From Loripinus fragilis (lineage: Eukaryota; Mollusca; Bivalvia; Lucinida; Lucinidae), in NCBI GenBank assembly GCA_964019695.1, contig OZ026522.1:20762477-20826476 (forward strand): a stretch of DNA of 64,000 bases. Direction: 5' to 3'. The translations under genes were made by a program, and so were the position numbers. Shown piece by piece: positions 1 through 11,279 of this stretch. Below the pieces are notes generated by a model. That model did not search any database. It had not been told where the DNA came from and was given only the letters and a program-made list of their open reading frames with translations. Position 1 is the first letter of the stretch, and the number at the start of each line of letters is the position of its first letter.

Positions 1-175
1 CGCAAGGAAGAGCCACACAACAATCACGAGACGCCAGGAAGATAAATACAAATAAAACTAAGCAAAGCAACCAGCTCTCTCTTCCCCATCAAGACGATTG
101 CAAACAAATCATGTAACAATTACAGAATCCCACAGTGGGAGTAACCATTCAACAACGAATCAATAACAACAGAAC
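1..175 (+). repeat. Dispersed repeat, partner of 48408-48600
   Basis: This segment aligns in the same orientation with 48408-48600. Shared blocks include GAGCCACACAAC, GCAAAGCAACCAGCTCTC and AACAACGAATCAA. It has no coding potential. It could be a LINE tail or the left edge of a larger duplication; the sequence between here and 3106 has no clear partner upstream of copy B, so a dispersed repeat is the simpler reading. Confidence 0.5.
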
Positions 176-1492
176 CAAGTCTGATCAGGCTCTCTACTGT
201 TTGTTTTAGGATGTTCTATTAAAATTTAAATAACAATACCCAACAACCCTGAAGACAAAAATTGACTGGTACATTTGATAAAAGTGGGAAGTTTCATTCG
301 ACGTAAAAGGGTTAAGGAGATGATGACATTTATCATACGCTTTGTCTGGTTCTGCAATGTTATAGATCATTGAAACAGGACATTTTTTTTCCAAGGTTCT
401 TTTTTATCATACATTTTAGAGGTCAAGGCGTATCACTTAGAAAACTCTCTTGCATTGTAAAGATTATACTGAAGCTGTTGCAAAACGAATGGACTCGAAA
501 TTATTCGAAATTGTGTTTTGCACTAGTTCTATCAATTAAACTTATATTAGTCTAAACGTGAAATTTGTTCATATTAAATCATTATGATATTCAGGATGTC
601 AAATGAGGACATAATGATTGATGCAAGAATGGCATCCCATTAATCCCTTGTATGTTCCAAATCAAACTAAATTGATGATAAATAGTATTGAAAATAAAAT
701 ATCAAATTAGTAAGCACATTTGATTTTGGTTCAGCAATGATGGCTCATGCGAGCCTGTAAAAAGATGGCAATAGACACATAAGAGCATTTGCTGCTTGTA
801 TATGCAGATGAAGACAAACGCTAGCTCCGCTGCATTATGACAGCACGGGGAATTACTTATAAGATATTACAAATATTGACAAAATATACTGAACCACACT
901 TCTTACGCAAAATCAAACAGAACCTTTATTGTTATATGACTGGATAGAATCCTGTCTCCTGATTGGCTTAATTTGTCTTCATAAATCTATATGTCTACCT
1001 GGAAACTGGTCTAAACCGGTCTACAAGTTAATATTGCATGAAAACCAGCTTGAACTAGTTCCGAGAAGTTAATATTTTTGACACTTCTGCAATATTACCC
1101 CCTAGAGAGCTAAAAATAGCATGATGAGTGTGAAACTAGTATGTGCTGCATAAAATTGACATGATTTGCTGTTTCACTTCCAAACAGGTAAATTAAAGAC
1201 TTTCATGAATTTTTACAACAGTTTTGTTTTGTTTTGGTTGCTTATTTATCTTTGTTAGGATAAACAAATTGTAAAAACAGTTTTATGATAACATTTTATA
1301 TTCCCCATTAAGAGAATTAATATACATTTGAAAATGCAAAATACTAAATTATAATATTTTAATAAAAGTTGCTAAAACTTGTGAGACAGTCCTTAGATGC
1401 CTTAGATAGAAGGTTGAACATGTCTTTAACAACAAAAGTGAAAGTAGCAAAATGTCATTCCTAAATGAAAAGTCATATAACAAAACAGTTAT
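176..1492. other. No gene seen
   Basis: AT-rich sequence. The short open frames at 206-394 (minus) and 370-555 (plus) have no recognisable domain and look like chance frames. Confidence 0.5.
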
Positions 1493-1620
1493 TGACTTCA
1501 ATTTCGGTAGACATAAGGATTTCTCTACCCTTAAAAGTGATATTCACCTCGGCCTAGCGGCCTCGGTGAATTATCACTTTTTCGGGTAGATAAATCCTTA
1601 TGTCTACCTCATTGAAGTCA
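1493..1620. repeat. 128-bp foldback hairpin (mini-MITE)
   Basis: The arms run from TGACTTCAATTTCGGTAGAC to its near-complement GTCTACCTCATTGAAGTCA and contain AAGTGAT(A)TTCACC paired with GGTGAATTATCACTT. The loop is GC-rich (about 1550-1565). The two arms pair almost end to end, as in very short inverted-repeat elements. No coding content. Confidence 0.7.
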
Positions 1621-3105
1621 CTAATTGTATAATATTACATATATTGTTTTATCCATTGTAACGCAATTTATCAAAAAATTAAAACACTAATTTATGAAAA
1701 TGAAAGTATAACTTCATCGGTCGATCCTTCCCTTTTAATCATAACCTGTTTGGGTGAATGTCTGCCATAACCCATGGCCTGTAAAATGATTTTTGGGAAG
1801 ACCTCGTATAATAATTACAGTTACATTCCTGAAACATTTTGCGTTGGAAGTGTAGGTCAGTATATGTTATTAAATTGGCCAGTTTTTTTTTAAATTTCCA
1901 TGCAAACTGATTTGTTTCGAAGTATAGGAAGGAGCGGAGTAAACTTTATTTAAAGCCTATGAAATATATACTGAGCTAAGTGAGAATCCACTGTTTGTAC
2001 ATCAGGGTAGAATTCACAAACACTGGGGACTGGTCAGCCTACTATTCAAAAGCCTGTGATCAGTGAAATGTTTTCCAGATAATATACCGACGTCAACTAA
2101 AAACGCCTCACTCATTAGCACTGATTTCTTAGCGATGATATATAAAAATGACCAGCCACGTACTGCTTCTTTATGTAGAGGTTGGGCGATGTTGGAAAAT
2201 AACTTTAAATTGAAATGCAGGTGACGCGTTATTCCGATGACGTCATACAGGCTCAACGTACACATGACGGCATTGTGCATCGATCGCTTATGATTTCGAT
2301 TTGAATTTGCACCCAGTTCGTGCCGCTGGTGTTTTGCTAAACAATGAACACATTTTGGATCATTTTTTCAAACAATTGTGCATACGAGTAATAACTTTAT
2401 GAAATTATGACGTCATATTAAAGACAAAATGTAAGTTCCGTTTTTGAAACTTGCCAACATTATCGTTTTGCTTTAAGTAATGGAAAAAAATGATAAGTGG
2501 TACATTAGGTAATGTTCACAGAATATGCCTACATAAAATTACGTTATTTAAGATGAGCTGTAACGCGCAATGGTCAGTCGTTGGTCTACGTTAACGTCAC
2601 CCAAAACGACCGTCTGGAACACGTAGCAGATTGCGTTTCCTCAGCAATCGTCGCTGGTCAAAGACTTAAGACTTTTGCAAACGATTCGTAACAATCTTTT
2701 CACCCACTTTGCAGACTCAATACATTTTGGCGAAAAGGTGGGTGGGGTAAGTTGTTTCGTTCAGCAGAAGCATACAAACATTGTCTGAGCATTATAAACG
2801 CATTTTTGGTAAAAAAGAGACTGTTTTACAATAGTCAAACACGTTTTTTCCTGTCAACGGGTTGTGTCTGGAAACAAAGCAAATGTGGCTAAAATCGTGC
2901 GTCGCACGAAGTGGTGACTCTGTCTCAAACCGAGGTCGTTTTCTCAGCCTCAAATATTCTTTCAGCAATTTTTTTTCATGAGATACGCTTGACTGATAAG
3001 ATCTTACAATGCCCTAAATTCATAACTTTAGTCTAATCAGTCTCAGAGATATTCACGTTTATTTTTAGATGATGACGTCAGTATATTACAAAAATGACAA
3101 AGATG
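1621..3105. other. No gene seen; contains a dispersed repeat
   Basis: About 1921-2080 aligns directly with about 44465-44640; both contain GAGAATCCACTGTTTGT and GATCAGTGAAATGTTT. The minus-strand open frame at 2014-2280 lies across this repeat and has no recognisable domain. Confidence 0.45.
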
Positions 3106-3241
3106 CTGCTTTTAAAATCTGAACGCACTCATTGCTAAAAAAGAAATTACATACCCTTAAATGGACGAAGTGCTACATCATATGTCTAAAACCGGCGTGT
3201 ATGTAACGCATGGAACAGCGGGTCCAGGGCTAAATCATAAT

Positions 3242-3467
3242 TGAGCTTCCAACAATGTGGTATGTGCGACCAGCAAAGGCTCAGACCAGCCTGCGCATAT
3301 GCATAGTCTGATCAGAGTCATTGTTAGACGCTTGAATAGTCTATGAGTATTAATCTACTGACTGGCCATCATTTGGAGTTTCTATGCTTAAAAGGAGGCT
3401 GAACAGGTTCCTCTGAGTCCAAATTTGTCTAAATGCCTCATTGTCGGAAATCACATGTCACGGCTCA
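3242..3467 (+). mobile_element. MITE family 1 (TGAGC...GGCTCA)
   Basis: A 226-bp element with terminal inverted repeats built on CCAACAATGTGG on the left and a diverged partner, CTCATTGTCGGAAATCACATG, trimmed here to CATTGTCGGAAATCACATG, on the right. The core carries CAGACCAGCCTGCGCAT. Other copies are at 37577-37914, 40612-40857 and 54404-54642. It is absent from the corresponding part of copy B, so it entered after the duplication. Confidence 0.7.
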
Positions 3468-3598
3468 ATTATGTAAATAGGCTCTACTTTAAAGGTTACT
3501 TCTCCCCTTCCTGTGCTTCACAATCAGTCACTTTTCACAGAAATTTAATCCTTCTAACTTAATCACATATTAGTCAACATTTGTTATTTATAAATTGA

Positions 3599-4092
3599 AG
3601 GGGACGGCAGCCCTGATGATTACTATGTTTTATGTGAAAGATCTCTATAAAAAATGAAATTTGATACCAGTTTCATCTAAATCGGTTGAAAAACGTAGAA
3701 GTTGTGGGCGTTTGAATATTTGCAAATGAACTGTAATGGAAGAGGCGATATTGTAGGCTTAGTGACGTCACACAGCCTAATTGAATATGCGTAATCAAAA
3801 TAAAAGACAAACCAATGGATAACTTGCAATTGTCTTTAATAAAACATTGCCTTATGTATAAAGCTGCATATCTGCTGAAGCAAAGAAGCTGTGGTAGTAT
3901 TGATAACTAAAATAAGCAGTTGAAAAAAAAATCAGAAAACTAATTAAATATCCAAAATGGCGGCTAAATGTTGGCCATATTGAATTCTTTGAATGCCCAT
4001 TCCTTCCCCCTTTTTCAACCGATTATGATGATTCTTGTATCAAAATTCATGGTTCATAGAGCTCTTTCTGATCCTTAGCGTTGCTGTCCCCT
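3599..4092. mobile_element. 494-bp MITE with TIR AGGGGAC, TSD TTGA
   Basis: The left end AGGGGACGGCAGCCCT pairs with the right end ending GTTGCTGTCCCCT, and subterminal TCGGTTGAAAAA pairs with TTTTTCAACCGA. It is flanked by TTGA at 3595-3598 and 4093-4096. Copy B lacks it (about 51885-51900). Non-autonomous, no coding content. Confidence 0.65.
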
Positions 4093-4186
4093 TTGAGTAA
4101 TCATTACGTAAATCCGTGAAATGGTCAATGCGACCATTTCCAAAGGCACAGTCAGGAAATTGGAGGAAAAACAATTAGTAGGTCAT

Positions 4187-4282
4187 AGATCATCTATTAC
4201 AATTCCATGTTTAAATATATTAAATGTTTCACTCGCTACGCTTTCCCATTTTATTCTTTTATACTTGTAATATATGATCTAT
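4187..4282. repeat. Short palindromic repeat, family of three
   Basis: Imperfect palindrome with GATCATCTATTAC on the left, TAATATATGATC on the right and the core CACTCGCTACGC. Related copies lie at 44210-44298 and 52081-52178; the last is its duplicate in copy B. Confidence 0.55.
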
Positions 4283-4323
4283 ACCCTTTAATAATATTAA
4301 GTTACACATAACATCATTTCCAG

Positions 4324-4536
4324 CGATATCCAACTTAGCGCTACACAAACCGACGCAACAGATATCAACTGCCGCCGAAGGCTCGTCTGAGAGAGCAGTG
4401 GATGGGAACAAAGATGGCGATTATGCAACCTCGACTTGTAGCCATACACATATGGGCAGTGGCAACTGGCGGATGGTGGACTTGGAGTCAACAAACGTTA
4501 TATATGAAGTCAGAATACACAATAGACTTACTTCCG
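4324..4536 (+). CDS. F-type lectin domain, exon 1 (gene copy A)
   Basis: This exon encodes the N-terminal half of an F-type lectin (fucolectin/FTP family), a fucose-binding beta-barrel usually secreted and used in innate recognition. It is preceded by TTTCCAG and followed by the donor GTAAAC. It starts and ends in phase 1, and its 213 bases read open as ISNLALHKPTQQIS..., then AVDGNKDG, CSH and NWRMVDL. The His of CSH lies 26 residues before the Arg of HNRL, matching the spacing of the fucose-contacting His and first Arg in family members. The usual Asp two residues after that Arg is Thr here. The second Trp of the common NWW is Arg. Its partner exon is 6.9 kb downstream, separated by a transposon. 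An FA58C-like domain of another kind is possible but less likely. The copy-B equivalent is 52220-52432. Confidence 0.82.
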
Positions 4537-4676
4537 GTAAACTTAGCTATACAGAAAAACATCTATAATTCAAGCATCGATTTTTCGAAATACTCACTAA
4601 TTTAAAATTACATGTAATTTGGGACACACTGTATTCAGAAAAAGGACCTATTAATAAATGTCTATAATAACATATG

Positions 4677-4731
4677 TTTTGGGTGCGTAAAAGAAACGCC
4701 TCTTTGAGACGTTTCTTTTACGCATCCAAAA
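4677..4731. repeat. Hairpin, TTTTGGGTGCGTAAAAGAAACG family
   Basis: The left arm GTGCGTAAAAGAAACG pairs with the right arm CGTTTCTTTTACGCAT around CCTCTTTGAGA. Its duplicate in copy B is at 52570-52624, and a diverged relative is at 26742-26800. The sequence just 3' of the PAN exon in copy A (22580-22680) resembles the same family. Confidence 0.6.
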
Positions 4732-4772
4732 CTTGTTTGATAGGGAAAACCTGATAATATCCGTTTTTTTTT

Positions 4773-4804
4773 GTTTTTTTTTGTTTTTTTGGGGGGGGGG
4801 GGGG
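4773..4804. repeat. T and G mononucleotide tracts
   Basis: Three T8-9 blocks separated by single G, followed by about 14 G. The aligned site in copy B (about 52655-52670) has no such tract, so the expansion is specific to copy A. Confidence 0.6.
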
Positions 4805-4846
4805 TATATATTTTAAGTCTACCTCCCTATAATTCGAACCATTGAT

Positions 4847-4993
4847 TAGTAGAGATGATAAGTGACTTTTGACTTCAATTCATGATGCAAAGGACCCCTT
4901 TGGTATAAATGTTCCCCAGGACCAAAGAATACAATTATCCAAAGACACAAGCTGTATCTCAAAATGCAAGGTGGCCGCCGTCGGCCATATTGG
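4847..4993 (+). repeat. Left terminal inverted repeat of Academ-like element
   Basis: Pairs with 11124-11279. Strongest shared blocks: TAGTAGAGATG, ATGATGCAAAGG, AGCTGTATCTCAAAAT and GGCCGCCGTCGGCCATAT. Diverged in between. Confidence 0.8.
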
Positions 4994-5506
4994 AAAACAG
5001 GGCAGACCCATAGCCTAGATTTTTACATATATACAAATATGATACATGTTTTCTAATTACTTTGGGGTCCCTGAAGCCATATATGACATTATTTTGGCTT
5101 TATGGATACGTTTAAAGGTAAAATCGTAAGGCTATATTACAATACGTTGCAATCAATGATTTTTTTTATGAAAACAAAAACTAAATGGCTAATGGCTAAT
5201 ACTTTAATAGGAGAATGGAATTTTACTATACCATGTCTACCATTTCCCAGTGTAGGTTAGCTAAAACACATCAGAATTTGGAGTACGTCAATTAGCATTT
5301 ACGATAAAAACAAACTCCATAAGAGCATCTGCACTATCTACACTAGCAGTTGCAGGTATACTTTTCTTGGTAATAGTGGTTTAATCATCTTTGATTAAGC
5401 CTCATTTTAAAAGAGCGCAATTTTCTGCTTAAGACTGTTAATTAAGTTCCTTTATTATACAGAAAATCATTTTTGCTGTGGTTTTAGATTTCACATTGAG
5501 TAATCC

Positions 5507-6258
5507 ATGATGAGTAACTCTGAAAGCATGTCTGTTTCAAATGATGCTCGAGAGTGGGGCTTATGCTTCCTATGTCAATCAGACATAAAAGAACCCACTA
5601 CTAAACCTTCTACTTCTATAAAATTGAAAAACAAGCCTGAAAGGATTTTGGCCTGTTATGAAAAAGTTGTAGACTGCATCAGACAGCTCAATGAAATGGG
5701 GGAGTTGCCCAACTCCATATTCACAGATGACATTGTGGGGTTGGCGTTGATAGCAATTCTCCAAACATAGTTCAGAAGTTGGTGTCTAACCAAGTGGTGT
5801 GGCATAAAAACTTGCAGGGAATCTATTGACACTCGAAAAGTACAGAGAGCCAGAAAGAGAAGTGGACCAGAGGTCGTTATTAGTCCAGTAAAGACTCAAC
5901 GATTGAGTGGTGAATCCTCTACATCTTTATACAAACCAATCGCCACTCCTGTATGTTTCTTTTGTGATGAAGTGGGTAGCATGCAAGAGCTCAGAAAGGC
6001 CTCCACTCTTGGATTGGATAAGAGAGTAAGAGACCGTGCCCAAATGTTAGGTGACAAACGTCTGTTGCGCAAAATTTCATCTGGTGACATGGTCGCTATT
6101 GATGCTGTTTATCATCGCGCATGCCTAACACGATTCTATAGGCAAGCTGAAACTGTTGGATGCGACATGACCGAGAGTTATAAAACTCAAGTTATATGAG
6201 CACATGTTCTCAACGAGCTACTTGACTTCATTGAAGATAAACGTGGTTCAGGGACAAC
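5507..6258 (+). pseudogene. Academ-like transposase, N-terminal Cys/His modules (broken)
   Basis: The first frame (5507-5770) carries CFLCQ and stops at a frameshift. The next frame, from about 5800, restores an alignable stretch leading to 5903-6199, which contains CFFCDE and YHRACL. The sequence shows two repeated modules of the form C-x2-C ... [WY]-H-x2-3-C, probably zinc-binding. The first is completed by the WHK and TCRE residues across the frameshift near 5808. The motif set matches a widespread invertebrate and fish transposase-like family. A stop interrupts the frame at 6199, and the reading continues to 6258, where the LINE insertion begins. No intact protein can be made from this region. 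Confidence 0.7.
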
Positions 6259-6264
6259 ACTTTC

Positions 6265-7049
6265 TTGCGCCAAGGACTTTCGGAACCTGATTTCTATGGT
6301 GACTTGGTGTATAAGTTGAAGAAGATTTTTGGCTCTAATAATTTTTCAGCGCAGTTCATTAAAATAATTTCCCATTATAAAAAGATTGGCTATAACATTA
6401 ATGTATTGCAACAGACTGCATGCTTGGTAGTCAACCCAATCACGGTTGGCAACTTTGCTTTCCTCTTTAATTGCACGCCGGTGGGTCGGACTTCAGACTC
6501 TGTGATGGTTCCGACTTAAAGACTTATCTATTGATGAGATGGTGGGGGCCTGATGCTTTGGCTGTTTGTCGGGCCCGTCGGGGTTTACCTGTTGGATTTC
6601 TTTTGCTCCGGTATTCAGTTTAATTTACTGTTGAGTCCTTATCCTTGCTTTATCTCCTTGTTATATCTTGATTTACATGTTTTAGGAGATGATGCATTGA
6701 TAAGTTAGGGGTCTTTCATGCAAACCAAATATCTATGTGTCTTGATCCACATCTGAATTAAGGGTGAGGTTGGCGCCGTTAAACCGGTTTAAGCCCTCCA
6801 GTAAAATATTTTACTGACCGTTCCAAGGCGGTACTTCTTTTGTGGATCTTTTATGTTTTTGTTCTGTCTTGTGTTTGCTATGTTTTGTGCGCGTCTGTTT
6901 ATATGTGCTTTGTGGTCACCTGCTGGGAAAGGGCTGACCTCTTGGCTCTCGTTTGTGGTGTCTTCTGTGAGTTTGTCACTTTCCCATTGGTATCCTGGGT
7001 CAGGTGTGGTACTTGATTGTATCGATTCCAGATCTTTGCACCATTACTT
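6265..7049 (+). mobile_element. LINE-X, 5'-truncated copy nested in the Academ-like element
   Basis: A 785-bp 3' end of a non-LTR retrotransposon. The reading frame 6265-6519 is the C-terminus of its reverse transcriptase (LSEPDFYGDLVYK, ACLVVNPIT, FLFNC), followed by about 530 bp of 3' untranslated sequence ending in a TTAC-type tandem tail. It is flanked by ACTTTC at 6259-6264 and 7050-7055; removing the element and one ACTTTC rejoins the transposase frame. A longer antisense copy lies at 52681-53972, and tail fragments lie at 16704-16915, 17490-17755, 25027-25085 and 57510-57578. The LINE clade was not determined. Confidence 0.8.
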
Positions 7050-7055
7050 ACTTTC

Positions 7056-8084
7056 AATGGCTGACTTAACGTCCCTCTATGACAAGCTCCTTGCTGCTCT
7101 CGGATTTTTCCATGTCAAATGTAACACAACACGCCTTAGAGAGGATATTGAGCGTTTGATTCCGGACATTAAGCCAGTAGTACAAAGGAATCAGTTGTGG
7201 CATCTTGTATTTGACGATGACCTTAGCAAAGCTGTAACTGACATGAAAGACAATACATCAAATGATGTCTCCACCCTTCAAAAGCAGCAAAAATTCTCGG
7301 GAAAGAATATCTCAACATAAGCCATTTATTTACAGGATCCTTTTCAAATCCAAGCGATAATGAAGATGAATCTATCCCACATACGTTGAAATCATTCTTG
7401 CATATGCTTTTGGATGGTCCAGGCATAGATAAACTGCTTCCTGTGTCATTTAAGTCCAAGGTAGTAACGTCAATCGGGCAGCAGATCATTTTTAACTCTG
7501 TTGAGTGCAGGTCCACAAAGCCTGGGAGCATCCCACTTCATATCAGAGACAATCACCAGCTGCATTGTTATTGGCTATGAAATTATATCTTAAATCTTGT
7601 AGTAAGTCTGTAATTAATGTCTTACATCAACGAGGACTGTGCATCTCCTATGACTGCTTGAGAATGTTGAGTACTGGCATTGCTAATTCTGTCATTGAAC
7701 AGTAGGAACAGGTCGGTGTGGTGGTGCCACCTCAGGTTATCAAGGATGTGTTCACCACAGGCCGTTTCGATAACATTGATCACAACCCCTCTTCTACAAC
7801 TGCAAAATCAGCCCTTCGTGGAACATGCATCACCAACACTGTTCATCTGACGGTGTGGAGAGAGTTGTGGACATCCTCAATCCAGCTGAAATGGGTAAGA
7901 AAGTTGTTAGGTCTTTGCCAGCCAGCTACATAACAGTTGATTTGGACATCACGCTACCTTATGATGCAGTAATACATGTACCTGCCCATGGAACCAACAG
8001 TCATCCATTTCCAGCTTCGCGTTCTCTCAACAACATCCTTCAGGAAGGCTACACATGGTTGCAAAAAGTGAAAAGCATTTTGTG
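7056..8084 (+). pseudogene. Academ-like transposase, central region part 1 (broken)
   Basis: The frame resumes directly after the LINE with MADLTSLYDKLLAALGFFH and continues in pieces across frameshifts near 7290, 7500, 7705 and 7930. Recognisable blocks are SFLHMLLDGPGI, LHQRGLCISYDCL, NIDHNPSSTTA and LDITLPYDAV. These blocks and their order match the same transposase-like family as the N-terminal modules. The catalytic role of this region is not known to me. Stops make it non-functional. Confidence 0.65.
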
Positions 8085-8099
8085 ATAACAGACTTTAGA

Positions 8100-9535
8100 A
8101 GCAAATGAATGGATATCATTGGCAGCATATTATGCCAGCATCACAGAGCCTCCTGCTACTTCCCCAACACAGTCGTACATGCTACCTTTGTTCACTGAGT
8201 CTTCCAGCAGTCCTGCAATGGTTTGGCATGGGATGAAAGTTCTCCCCCAAGCTATCAACAACATCAATCCAAGGCAGACGCCAGTCAAGGTAGCTGATCA
8301 ACCGTATTCACACTGGCTAAGAAACTTCAGTGGCAGTATCCACAGACAGAATATGGCAAGGTCTACTTTCTGGTGACATTTGGGGCAATGCACACTGAGA
8401 AGATGCTGTGGGGTTTTTCTGGTGACTGGCTGGATGGTAGTGGTTGGATTACAGCACTCACTAACAGTGGTATCTCAACTAGCGGCAAAGCTCAATCCTT
8501 CATCAGTGTCCACCATATATGTAGAACTAGGTAGATGCATCAGGTATCAGAAGCCACTTTGTACATGCTTATGAGAAAGGCTTATGATCAGTATGTTGAA
8601 AGAACGACAAATAATTGTAATGGTGACCTCTCTGCTCTGTCATTTGATGTATGGCTTAAGCAGTTGTGTGTAGAACAACCCCAAGCAGATTACTGGTTCA
8701 AGCCCATCGAGTTAGATCTTCTGATTCTTTAATTTGTAAAGCCATATCGCACAGCTGACTTCTTACTATACATGGAGACACTTGATTCTTTGATGCCATG
8801 GGTTTTTGTGCTGGATCATACTCACTATGCTCGGAACCTACCAATCCATCTCCGTGACATGGCAACACTTGAAGAACGACATCCTGCTTTGTATGTAGAG
8901 TTCCAACGTGGTCATTTCATGGGTCAAAAGTCTCGACGAGCATTCTCAAATATACCATGTGACCAGATGCACGAACAACTTATAGATTGGCTCAAGAATC
9001 ATGCTGGTGTCATAGAAAACCTGGATGGTCGTAGCACAGTTCGCCGTGAACAGGTAGTTCACCCAGAGCTGGCTCGCCTAGTCAGAGAATTTGAGGGAAC
9101 AGACGAGTCAGATGATCGAATGCACCATTAACAATACCCCAAGTTCGAGTCCGACTACAAATCAGATGTTATAGCATTAGTGGATGCATTTGAACAGTTG
9201 GGGAATCCTTTCCTTGAAGACAGTGTTGAGCTACTGGACTTGGACCAGTCAATATTTATGTCTCCAGATGTGGTAGACAATGTGAGCAAAGTGAAAGACA
9301 TCGGATTGCAGCTATACACAACATTTTTCAACAAGCGAGTCAGCACTCAAGAAGATGCTTTCACTGCTACATTGCACAAAACAAATCTGAAGTTGTTCAA
9401 GTCTTGTCTGTCTGAACCCCGCAGAAAATGGGAGGTATCTGTCATCAAAAGCCAACCAGCGAAAACTACCCAGATTTTCTTGGCAGCCAATTCTGGTCGC
9501 ATTATCAACGACTATGTATTCTCCCACTAAAGTTC
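8100..9535 (+). pseudogene. Academ-like transposase, central region part 2 (broken)
   Basis: Continuation of the same protein in fragments. Blocks in order are WISLAAYYASI, PAMVWHGMKV, GDWLDGSGWITAL, ADYWFKPIE, a better-preserved frame at 8772-9131 (PWVFVLDHTHYARNLPIH, GHFMGQKSRRAFSN), and 9180-9530 (LGNPFLEDSVELLDLD). Frames change near 8375, 8535 and 8730, and there are in-frame stops at 9129-9131 and 9528-9530. The DHTHYARNLPIH and FQRGHF blocks are the most diagnostic of the family. Confidence 0.65.
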
Positions 9536-9638
9536 CACATTTACTCCCTCGCTTACTTGGAAGGGGAGTCTTCACCATGGAAACAAGAGTGAGATCCTGG
9601 ACTGCATTGTCCCTGCAGACCTTTACAATCAGAGACCA

Positions 9639-10862
9639 GTGACGACAGCTGGTGTGCTGGGTGGTGCTGTTCTTATTCAAATGCTTCGTCCTGGAAGTGC
9701 TGTGACCACCAGAGACTATTACACAGATGTGTTTGCGCCATACATTCTCTCTTGGTTTGAAAGAAATAATCGGGTTAATATCGTCTGGGATGTTTACTCC
9801 AAGACGAGTTTGAAGTCAGGAGTTCAGGAACAAAGAGGCAGTGGAGCACTAAGGCGGGTTACATTCTCAACCAAAATTCCTAGCAATTCGGCTGACTCCC
9901 TTCGTGTTGATTTGAACAAGCAGGAGTTATTTGTTGAGCTGGCCAAAAACTTAAAATACATAACGCTTCCACCTGGCAAACAGCTCTTCACCACAATCCT
10001 CAATGACTGCGCCAGCCCATTGCCTGATGCTGAAGTTGGTGCAGTCGCCCCCTGCACACAGGAGGAAGCTGACACTAGAACATTTCTACATGTGGCTGCT
10101 ACCACAGTCGACGGTCACAGTCGAGTGATGGCACAGACCAGTGACAGTGATGTTGTTGTTCTAGGCATCTCTGCATTTGTGGCCCTCAGACAGCAGATTG
10201 ATGAGCTCTGGATTGCGTTTGGAATGCGTCAACGTTACAGGTACATTCCAGTATATGACATTGTACGAGAACTTGGCCCATCTAAAACATTAGCACTGCC
10301 AGCGTTTCATGCATTAACTGCTTGCGATACGACCTCAGCATTCTTTGGCAAAGGCAAAAAGACAGCCTGGTCAGTGTGGCAGTCTCTGCCAGAACTTACT
10401 TTGCCAATACGCCTGCTCTCTAGCCCTAACCCAACCGAAGAAATACTCAGAACTCACAAAAATGTGCTTGAGAGAATTGTCACACAACTTAACGATGTCT
10501 ATGAAGAGGGGATTACAACTGTAGATGCTGCCAGACTATACCTATTTCAACACAAAGGGAGTGACTTTGAGTACATGCCGCCAAGTAATGATGCTCTGCA
10601 TCAGCACTTCCTTAGAGTGGCCTATCAGAGTGGACATGTATGGGGTAATACACTCAACAAATCTCCAGATCCAGTGTCTCCAACGAATTGGGGATGGCAG
10701 CAAGATACTCCTGACACTGCGCCAACTCCAGTTTCTACCACGATTCCCATCATTTCGATGAATTTCCCTGAGCTTGTTATGTGCCATTGTAAGAAAGACT
10801 GTAAAATTCCTTGCAAGTGCTGTATGCATGGGCGTACCTGTATGGTTCTTTGTAAATGTTAA
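9639..10862 (+). pseudogene. Academ-like transposase C-terminus: XPG/PIN-like nuclease plus Cys cluster
   Basis: The longest intact frame in the window (407 codons), but only the last third of a broken protein. Residues around 47-101 (NIVWDVYS, KIPSNS, LNKQELF) are the family's linker. Then come acidic blocks spaced as in FEN1/XPG-type nucleases: EEAD at 142-145, SDSD at 168-171 and TACD at 227-230, with FGKGKKTAW after. The last 27 residues hold nine cysteines (CHC-x3-C-x3-C-x-CC-x5-C-x3-C-x-C), consistent with the Cys8-type zinc motif described for Academ elements. The true start lies upstream in another frame, so the first Met is arbitrary. Survival of this frame may be chance or recent decay. 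It has no host role that I can see. Confidence 0.75.
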
Positions 10863-11123
10863 AGTTTGTGCTCCCATAATGGTAATAGGAGTTGGGACAG
10901 ACAGACAGAGAATGACTTAAAGAAAGATTACCAGGATGCTTTAAAAAAACGACACACATTTCAACTCTGAGTATTATTTCCTAATCAAAACACACTCCAA
11001 AAGCATAATTGATGACAGAAATGAGTCCACTGACCTGTAATTAGCTAGAAACTATGTTTCGCAATAGTGTATACATTAAAAAGTGCTAGGTCTTAGTTCT
11101 GATAAGTTTTGAATATGGCCGCA

Positions 11124-11279
11124 AATATGGCCGACGGCGGCCATCTTGGATTTTGAGATACAGCTCGAGTCTTTTGATAATTCTTTTTCTAAGGTACTGA
11201 GCAACTTCTGTACCAAAAGGGACCTTTGCATCATGATTTGAAACCGAGATCTATGATTTTGCACTTAGCATCTCTACTA
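11124..11279 (-). repeat. Right terminal inverted repeat of Academ-like element
   Basis: Reverse complement partner of 4847-4993. It ends CATCTCTACTA at 11279, directly followed by the GAT target duplication. Confidence 0.8.

Larger units (their letters stand above)
4847..11279 (+). mobile_element. Academ-like DNA transposon, 6.4 kb, degenerate
   Basis: A complete but inactive DNA transposon in intron 1 of copy A. It begins TAGTAGAGATGATAAGTG, ends with the complement of TAGTAGAGATGCTAAGTG, and is flanked by GAT at 4844-4846 and 11280-11282. The paralogous intron of copy B has the uninterrupted site ATTGATAATTCG (53999-54010), which fixes both ends and a 3-bp TSD. Inside are transposase-like frames broken by stops and frameshifts: paired Cys/His modules at the start, a long central region, and an XPG/PIN-like nuclease with a Cys cluster at the end. 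Assignment to Academ rests on the nuclease plus Cys-cluster architecture and the short TSD. A 5'-truncated LINE splits it at 6265-7049. Confidence 0.78.

Noticed and set aside
6853..7320. A 155-codon protein
   Set aside because: The frame crosses the LINE 3' untranslated region and runs into the transposase remnant; it is a chance fusion at an insertion boundary.
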